From: Salvelinus alpinus
Taxonomy: Eukaryota > Chordata > Actinopteri > Salmoniformes > Salmonidae
NCBI RefSeq assembly: GCF_045679555.1
Contig: NC_092098.1
Location: forward strand, 21,358,038 to 21,422,037
Direction of reading: 5' to 3'
Length of the DNA: 64,000 bases
Every line of letters starts with the position of its first letter. Position 1 is the first letter of the stretch. Under the pieces are notes generated by a model. That model was given only the letters and a program-made list of their open reading frames with translations. It searched no databases and was not told where the DNA came from. Below are positions 57,419-64,000 of the stretch, piece by piece. A program made the translations under genes and the position numbers.

Positions 57419-60400
57419 GAGTGGTATAGTGTGATAAAGACAGAGAGAGAGAGTGGTATAGTGTGATAAAGACAGAGAGAGAGGTATAGTGTGATAAAGA
57501 CAGAGTGAGTGGTATAGTGTGATAAAGACAGAGAGAGAGAGTGGTATAGTGTGATAAAGACAGAGAGTGGTATAGTGTGATAAAGACAGAGAGAGAGAGT
57601 GGTATAGTGTGATAAAGACAGAGTGAGAGAGTGGTATAGTGTGATAAAGACAGAGAGAGAGAGTGGTATAGTGTGATAAAGACAGAGAGAGAGAGTGGTA
57701 TAGTGTGATAAAGACAGTGAGTGGTATAGTGTGATAAAGACAGAGTGAGAGAGTGGTATAGTGTGATAAAGACAGAGAGAGAGAGTGGTATAGTGTGATA
57801 AAGACAGAGAGAGAGAGTGGTATAGTGTGATAAAGACAGTGAGAGAGTGGTATAGTGTGATAAAGACAGAGAGAGAGAGTGGTATAGTGTGATAAAGACA
57901 GAGAGAGAGTGGTATAGTGTGATAAAGACAGAGAGAGAGTGGTATAGTGTGATAAAGACAGAGAGAGAGAGTGGTATAGTGTGATAAAGACAGAGAGTGG
58001 TATAGTGTGATAAAGACAGAGAGAGAGTGGTATAGTGTGATAAAGACAGAGAGAGAGTGGTATAGTGTGATAAAGACAGAGAGAGTGGTATAGTGTGATA
58101 AAGACAGAGAGTGGTATAGTGTGATAAAGACAGAGTGAGTGGTATAGTGTGATAAAGACAGAGAGAGAGTGGTATAGTGTGATAAAGACAGAGAGTGGTA
58201 TAGTGTGATAAAGACAGAGTGAGTGGTATAGTGTGATAAAGACAGAGAGAGAGTGGTATAGTGTGATAAAGACAGAGAGTGGTATAGTGTGATAAAGACA
58301 GAGAGAGAGTGGTATAGTGTGATAAAGACAGAGAGTGGTATAGTGTGATAAAGACAGAGAGTGGTATAGTGTGATAAAGACAGAGAGAGTGGTATAGTGT
58401 GATAAAGACAGAGAGAGAGTGGTATAGTGTGATAAAGACAGAGAGTGGTATAGTGTGATAAAGACAGAGAGTGGTATAGTGTGATAAAGACAGAGAGAGT
58501 GGTATAGTGTGATAAAGACAGAGAGAGAGAGTGGTATAGTGTGATAAAGACAGAGAGTGGTATAGTGTGATAAAGACAGAGTGAGTGGTATAGTGTGATA
58601 AAGACAGAGAGAGAGAGTGGTATAGTGTGATAAAGACAGAGTGAGTGGTATAGTGTGATAAAGACAGAGTGGTATAGTGTGATAAAGACAGAGAGAGTGG
58701 TATAGTGTGATAAAGACAGAGAGAGAGAGTGGTATAGTGTGATAAAGACAGAGAGTGGTATAGTGTGATAAAGACAGAGTGAGTGGTATAGTGTGATAAA
58801 GACAGAGAGAGAGTGGTATAGTGTGATAAAGACAGAGTGAGTGGTATAGTGTGATAAAGACAGAGAGTGGTATAGTGTGATAAAGACAGAGAGTGGTATA
58901 GTGTGATAAAGACAGAGAGAGTGGTATAGTGTGATAAAGACAGAGAGAGAGAGTGGTATAGTGTGATAAAGACAGAGAGTGGTATAGTGTGATAAAGACA
59001 GAGAGTGGTATAGTGTGATAAAGACAGAGTGAGTGGTATAGTGTGATAAAGACAGAGAGTGGTATAGTGTGATAAAGACAGAGTGAGTGGTATAGTGTGA
59101 TAAAGACAGAGAGTGGTATAGTGTGATAAAGACAGAGAGTGGTATAGTGTGATAAAGACAGAGAGAGTGGTATAGTGTGATAAAGACAGAGAGAGAGAGT
59201 GGTATAGTGTGATAAAGACAGAGAGTGGTATAGTGTGATAAAGACAGAGAGTGGTATAGTGTGATAAAGACAGAGAGAGTGGTATAGTGTGATAAAGACA
59301 GAGAGAGGTATAGTGTGATAAAGACAGAGAGAGAGTGGTATAGTGTGATAAAGACAGAGAGAGAGTGGTATAGTGTGATAAAGACAGAGAGTGGTATAGT
59401 GTGATAAAGACAGAGAGAGTGGTATAGTGTGATAAAGACAGAGAGAGAGAGAGTGGTATAGTGTGATAAAGACAGAGAGAGAGAGTGGTATAGTGTGATA
59501 AAGACAGAGAGAGAGAGTGGTATAGTGTGATAAAGACAGAGAGAGTGGTATAGTGTGATAAAGACAGAGTGAGTGGTATAGTGTGATAAAGACAGAGAGA
59601 GGTATAGTGTGATAAAGACAGAGAGAGAGTGGTATAGTGTGATAAAGACAGAGAGAGAGTGGTATAGTGTGATAAAGACAGAGAGTGGTATAGTGTGATA
59701 AAGACAGAGAGAGTGGTATAGTGTGATAAAGACAGAGAGAGAGAGAGTGGTATAGTGTGATAAAGACAGAGAGAGAGAGTGGTATAGTGTGATAAAGACA
59801 GAGAGAGAGAGTGGTATAGTGTGATAAAGACAGAGAGAGTGGTATAGTGTGATAAAGACAGAGAGAGAGAGTGGTATAGTGTGATAAAGACAGAGAGAGA
59901 GAGTGGTATAGTGTGATAAAGACAGAGAGAGGTATAGTGTGATAAAGACAGAGAGAGGTATAGTGTGATAAAGACAGAGAGAGAGTGGTATAGTGTGATA
60001 AAGACAGAGAGAGAGTGGTATAGTGTGATAGAGATAGAGAGTGGTATAGTGTGATAAAGACAGAGAGAGTGGTATAGTGTGATAAAGACAGAGAGAGAGA
60101 GAGTGGTATAGTGTGATAAAGACAGAGAGAGAGAGTGGTATAGTGTGATAAAGACAGAGAGAGTGGTATAGTGTGATAAAGACAGAGAGAGAGAGAGTGG
60201 TATAGTGTGATAAAGACAGAGAGAGAGAGTGGTATAGTGTGATAAAGACAGAGAGAGAGAGTGGTATAGTGTGATAAAGACAGAGAGAGAGAGAGTGGTA
60301 TAGTGTGATAAAGACAGAGAGAGAGAGTGGTATAGTGTGATAAAGACAGAGAGAGAGAGAGTGGCATAGTGTGATAAAGACAGAGAGAGTGGTATAGTGT

Positions 60401-63400
60401 GATAAAGACAGAGAGAGAGAGTGGTATAGTGTGATAAAGACAGAGAGTGGTATAGTGTGATAAAGACAGAGAGAGAGTGGTATAGTGTGATAAAGACAGA
60501 GAGTGGTATAGTGTGATAAAGACAGAGAGAGAGTGGTATAGTGTGATAAAGACAGAGAGAGAGTGGTATAGTGTGATAAAGACAGAGAGTGGTATAGTGT
60601 GATAAAGACAGAGAGAGAGTGGTATAGTGTGATAAAGACAGAGAGAGTGGTATAGTGTGATAAAGACAGAGAGAGAGTGGTATAGTGTGATAAAGACAGA
60701 GAGAGAGTGGTATAGTGTGATAAAGACAGAGAGAGAGTGGTATAGTGTGATAAAGACAGAGAGAGAGTGGTATAGTGTGATAAAGACAGAGAGAGAGAGT
60801 GGTATAGTGTGATAAAGACAGAGAGAGTGGTATAGTGTGATAAAGACAGAGAGAGAGTGGTATAGTGTGATAAAGACAGAGAGAGAGTGGTATAGTGTGA
60901 TAAAGACAGAGAGAGAGTGGTATAGTGTGATAAAGACAGAGTGAGTGGTATAGTGTGATAAAGACAGAGAGAGAGAGTGGTATAGTGTGATAAAGACAGA
61001 GAGAGAGTGGTATAGTGTGATAAAGACAGAGAGAGTGGTATAGTGTGATAAAGACAGACAGAGAGTGGTATAGTGTGATAAAGACAGAGAGAGTGGTATA
61101 GTGTGATAAAGACAGAGAGAGAGAGTGGTATAGTGTGATAAAGACAGACAGAGAGTGGTATAGTGTGATAAAGACAGAGTGAGTGGTATAGTGTGATAAA
61201 GACAGAGAGAGAGAGTGGTATAGTGTGATAAAGACAGAGAGAGAGTGGTATAGTGTGATAAAGACAGAGAGAGTGGTATAGTGTGATAAAGACAGACAGA
61301 GAGTGGTATAGTGTGATAAAGACAGAGAGAGTGGTATAGTGTGATAAAGACAGAGAGAGAGAGTGGTATAGTGTGATAAAGACAGAGAGAGTGGTATAGT
61401 GTGATAAAGACAGAGAGAGAGTGGTATAGTGTGATAAAGACAGAGAGAGAGAGTGGTATAGTGTGATAAAGACAGAGAGAGTGGTATAGTGTGATAAAGA
61501 CAGAGAGAGAGTGGTATAGTGTGATAAAGACAGAGAGAGTGGTATAGTGTGATAAAGACAGAGAGAGAGAGTGGTATAGTGTGATAAAGACAGAGAGAGT
61601 GGTATAGTGTGATAAAGACAGAGAGAGAGAGTGGTATAGTGTGATAAAGACAGAGAGAGAGAGTGGTATAGTGTGATAAAGACAGAGAGAGAGGTATAGT
61701 GTGATAAAGACAGAGTGAGTGGTATAGTGTGATAAAGACAGAGAGAGAGAGTGGTATAGTGTGATAAAGACAGAGAGAGAGAGTGGTATAGTGTGATAAA
61801 GACAGAGAGAGAGAGTGGTATAGTGTGATAAAGACAGAGTGAGAGAGTGGTATAGTGTGATAAAGACAGAGAGAGAGAGTGGTATAGTGTGATAAAGACA
61901 GAGAGAGAGAGTGGTATAGTGTGATAAAGACAGTGAGTGGTATAGTGTGATAAAGACAGAGTGAGAGAGTGGTATAGTGTGATAAAGACAGAGAGAGAGA
62001 GTGGTATAGTGTGATAAAGACAGAGAGAGAGAGTGGTATAGTGTGATAAAGACAGTGAGAGAGTGGTATAGTGTGATAAAGACAGAGAGAGAGAGTGGTA
62101 TAGTGTGATAAAGACAGAGAGAGAGTGGTATAGTGTGATAAAGACAGAGAGAGAGTGGTATAGTGTGATAAAGACAGAGAGAGAGAGTGGTATAGTGTGA
62201 TAAAGACAGAGAGTGGTATAGTGTGATAAAGACAGAGAGAGAGTGGTATAGTGTGATAAAGACAGAGAGAGAGTGGTATAGTGTGATAAAGACAGAGAGA
62301 GTGGTATAGTGTGATAAAGACAGAGAGTGGTATAGTGTGATAAAGACAGAGTGAGTGGTATAGTGTGATAAAGACAGAGAGAGAGTGGTATAGTGTGATA
62401 AAGACAGAGAGTGGTATAGTGTGATAAAGACAGAGTGAGTGGTATAGTGTGATAAAGACAGAGAGAGAGTGGTATAGTGTGATAAAGACAGAGAGTGGTA
62501 TAGTGTGATAAAGACAGAGAGAGAGTGGTATAGTGTGATAAAGACAGAGAGAGAGTGGTATAGTGTGATAAAGACAGAGAGTGGTATAGTGTGATAAAGA
62601 CAGAGAGTGGTATAGTGTGATAAAGACAGAGAGTGGTATAGTGTGATAAAGACAGAGTGAGTGGTATAGTGTGATAAAGACAGAGAGAGTGTGGTATAGT
62701 GTGATAAAGACAGAGAGTGGTATAGTGTGATAAAGACAGAGAGAGTGGTATAGTGTGATAAAGACAGAGAGAGTGGTATAGTGTGATAAAGACAGAGTGA
62801 GTGGTATAGTGTGATAAAGACAGAGAGAGAGTGGTATAGTGTGATAAAGACAGAGAGAGAGAGTGGTATAGTGTGATAAAGACAGAGTGAGTGGTATAGT
62901 GTGATAAAGACAGAGAGAGAGTGTGGTATAGTGTGATAAAGACAGAGAGTGGTATAGTGTGATAAAGACAGAGTGAGTGGTATAGTGTGATAAAGACAGA
63001 GAGAGAGTGGTATAGTGTGATAAAGACAGAGAGAGAGAGTGGTATAGTGTGATAAAGACAGAGTGAGTGGTATAGTGTGATAAAGACAGAGAGAGAGTGT
63101 GGTATAGTGTGATAAAGACAGAGAGTGGTATAGTGTGATAAAGACAGAGAGTGGTATAGTGTGATAAAGACAGAGAGTGGTATAGTGTGATAAAGACAGA
63201 GAGAGTGGTATAGTGTGATAAAGACAGAGAGTGAGTGGTATAGTGTGATAAAGACAGAGAGAGAGTGGTATAGTGTGATAAAGACAGAGTGAGTGGTATA
63301 GTGTGATAAAGACAGAGAGAGAGTGGTATAGTGTGATAAAGACAGAGAGTGGTATAGTGTGATAAAGACAGAGAGTGGTATAGTGTGATAAAGACAGAGA

Positions 63401-64000
63401 GAGTGGTATAGTGTGATAAAGACAGAGAGTGAGTGGTATAGTGTGATAAAGACAGAGAGAGAGTGGTATAGTGTGATAAAGACAGAGTGAGTGGTATAGT
63501 GTGATAAAGACAGAGAGAGAGTGGTATAGTGTGATAAAGACAGAGAGTGGTATAGTGTGATAAAGACAGAGTGAGTGGTATAGTGTGATAAAGACAGAGT
63601 GAGTGGTATAGTGTGATAAAGACAGAGAGAGTGTGGTATAGTGTGATAAAGACAGAGAGTGGTATAGTGTGATAAAGACAGAGAGAGGTATAGTGTGATA
63701 AAGACAGAGAGTGGTATAGTGTGATAAAGACAGAGTGAGAGTGGTATAGTGTGATAAAGACAGAGTGAGTGGTATAGTGTGATAAAGACAGAGAGTGGTA
63801 TAGTGTGATAAAGACAGAGAGTGGTATAGTGTGATAAAGACAGAGAGTGGTATAGTGTGATAAAGACAGAGAGTGGTATAGTGTGATAAAGACAGAGAGT
63901 GGTATAGTGTGATAAAGACAGAGTGAGTGGTATAGTGTGATAAAGACAGAGAGAGAGAGTGGTATAGTGTGATAAAGACAGAGTGAGTGGTATAGTGTGA

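Larger units (their letters stand above)
46256..64000. repeat. Giant composite satellite, roughly 590 monomers, continuing past the window
   Basis: Each monomer has a 20-bp core TGGTATAGTGTGATAAAGAC followed by an (AG)n tail. Tails are almost always even in length (6, 8, 10, 12 or 14 bases), with typed variants AGAGTGAG, AGACAGAG, ACAGAGAG and AGTGAG. Total monomer lengths cluster at 26-34 bp. The left edge (46256-46380) holds diverged monomers (GATACAGACCGACAG, GGTGATACAGAAAGAG). Two LINE 3' ends are embedded. The plus strand is strongly purine-rich in the tails. The minus strand contains no stop in any frame, which creates open frames of about 3,000 codons that are not genes. Confidence 0.98.

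Noticed and set aside
46147..60367. Minus-strand open frames of about 3,000, 600 and 1,000 codons with a TLYHSLSVFI-like repeat
   Set aside because: They are open in all three minus-strand frames at once because the satellite unit has no stop in that direction. Unit lengths change in 2-base steps, so no frame would be preserved by selection. No start context or gene structure is present.

Overview
This is eukaryotic, repeat-dominated DNA that reads as a salmonid fish genome (salmon, trout, charr or a relative). The main evidence is the transposon content. There are several Tc1-like families with long inverted repeats, including two copies of the family that Sleeping Beauty was reconstructed from. 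There is also a tRNA-derived SINE with the L2-type 3' tail, a tRNA-Leu-type SINE, and several solo LTRs with 5-bp target duplications. No bacterial operons, CRISPR arrays or stable RNA genes are present.

Two real protein-coding genes are visible, both on the + strand. The first is nyap1, with six coding exons between 18575 and 27677 and about 1,013 residues. It encodes a neuronal tyrosine-phosphorylated PI3-kinase adaptor with two YxxM motifs, conserved KPKR blocks and the conserved C-terminus. All five introns have GT/AG borders in compatible phase. The second is the first coding exon of a Na+/K+-ATPase beta subunit (34186-34276), only 31 codons long and ending at a GTGAGT donor. Its remaining exons are not seen in the window. 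If that gene is intact, all DNA from 34277 to 64000 is its first intron.

Layout. 1-2390: a Tc1-like element containing a solo LTR, then a (CA)n microsatellite. 4320-4848: a 23-bp CT-rich minisatellite. 5809-10392: a 26-bp satellite (about 159 copies) interrupted by a solo LTR. 10420-11115: a 28-bp GT-rich minisatellite. 11371-11750: a (GT)n tract with a SINE inside it. 12828-15993: a Tc1-like element containing both a hAT element and a solo LTR. 17771-17965: a short minisatellite. 18392-27677: nyap1, with microsatellites in intron 1 and a Sleeping Beauty-type element in intron 5. 28439-29511: a very homogeneous 27-bp minisatellite. 29881-30623: a non-autonomous DNA element. 34186: the ATPase exon. 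35940-45800: a field of SINE, LINE, Tc1 and LTR remnants. 46256-64000: one satellite array of more than 17.7 kb that runs off the window.

The terminal array is the most unusual feature. Each monomer has a 20-bp core carrying TGATAA (a GATA-factor consensus) and its own (AG)n tail of variable even length. The array contains two copies of a LINE 3' end 1,942 bp apart. A third paralogous stretch at about 61631 preserves the empty, pre-insertion site, so the order of insertion and duplication can be read directly. The very long open frames across the tandem arrays are artefacts of stop-free repeats, not genes.
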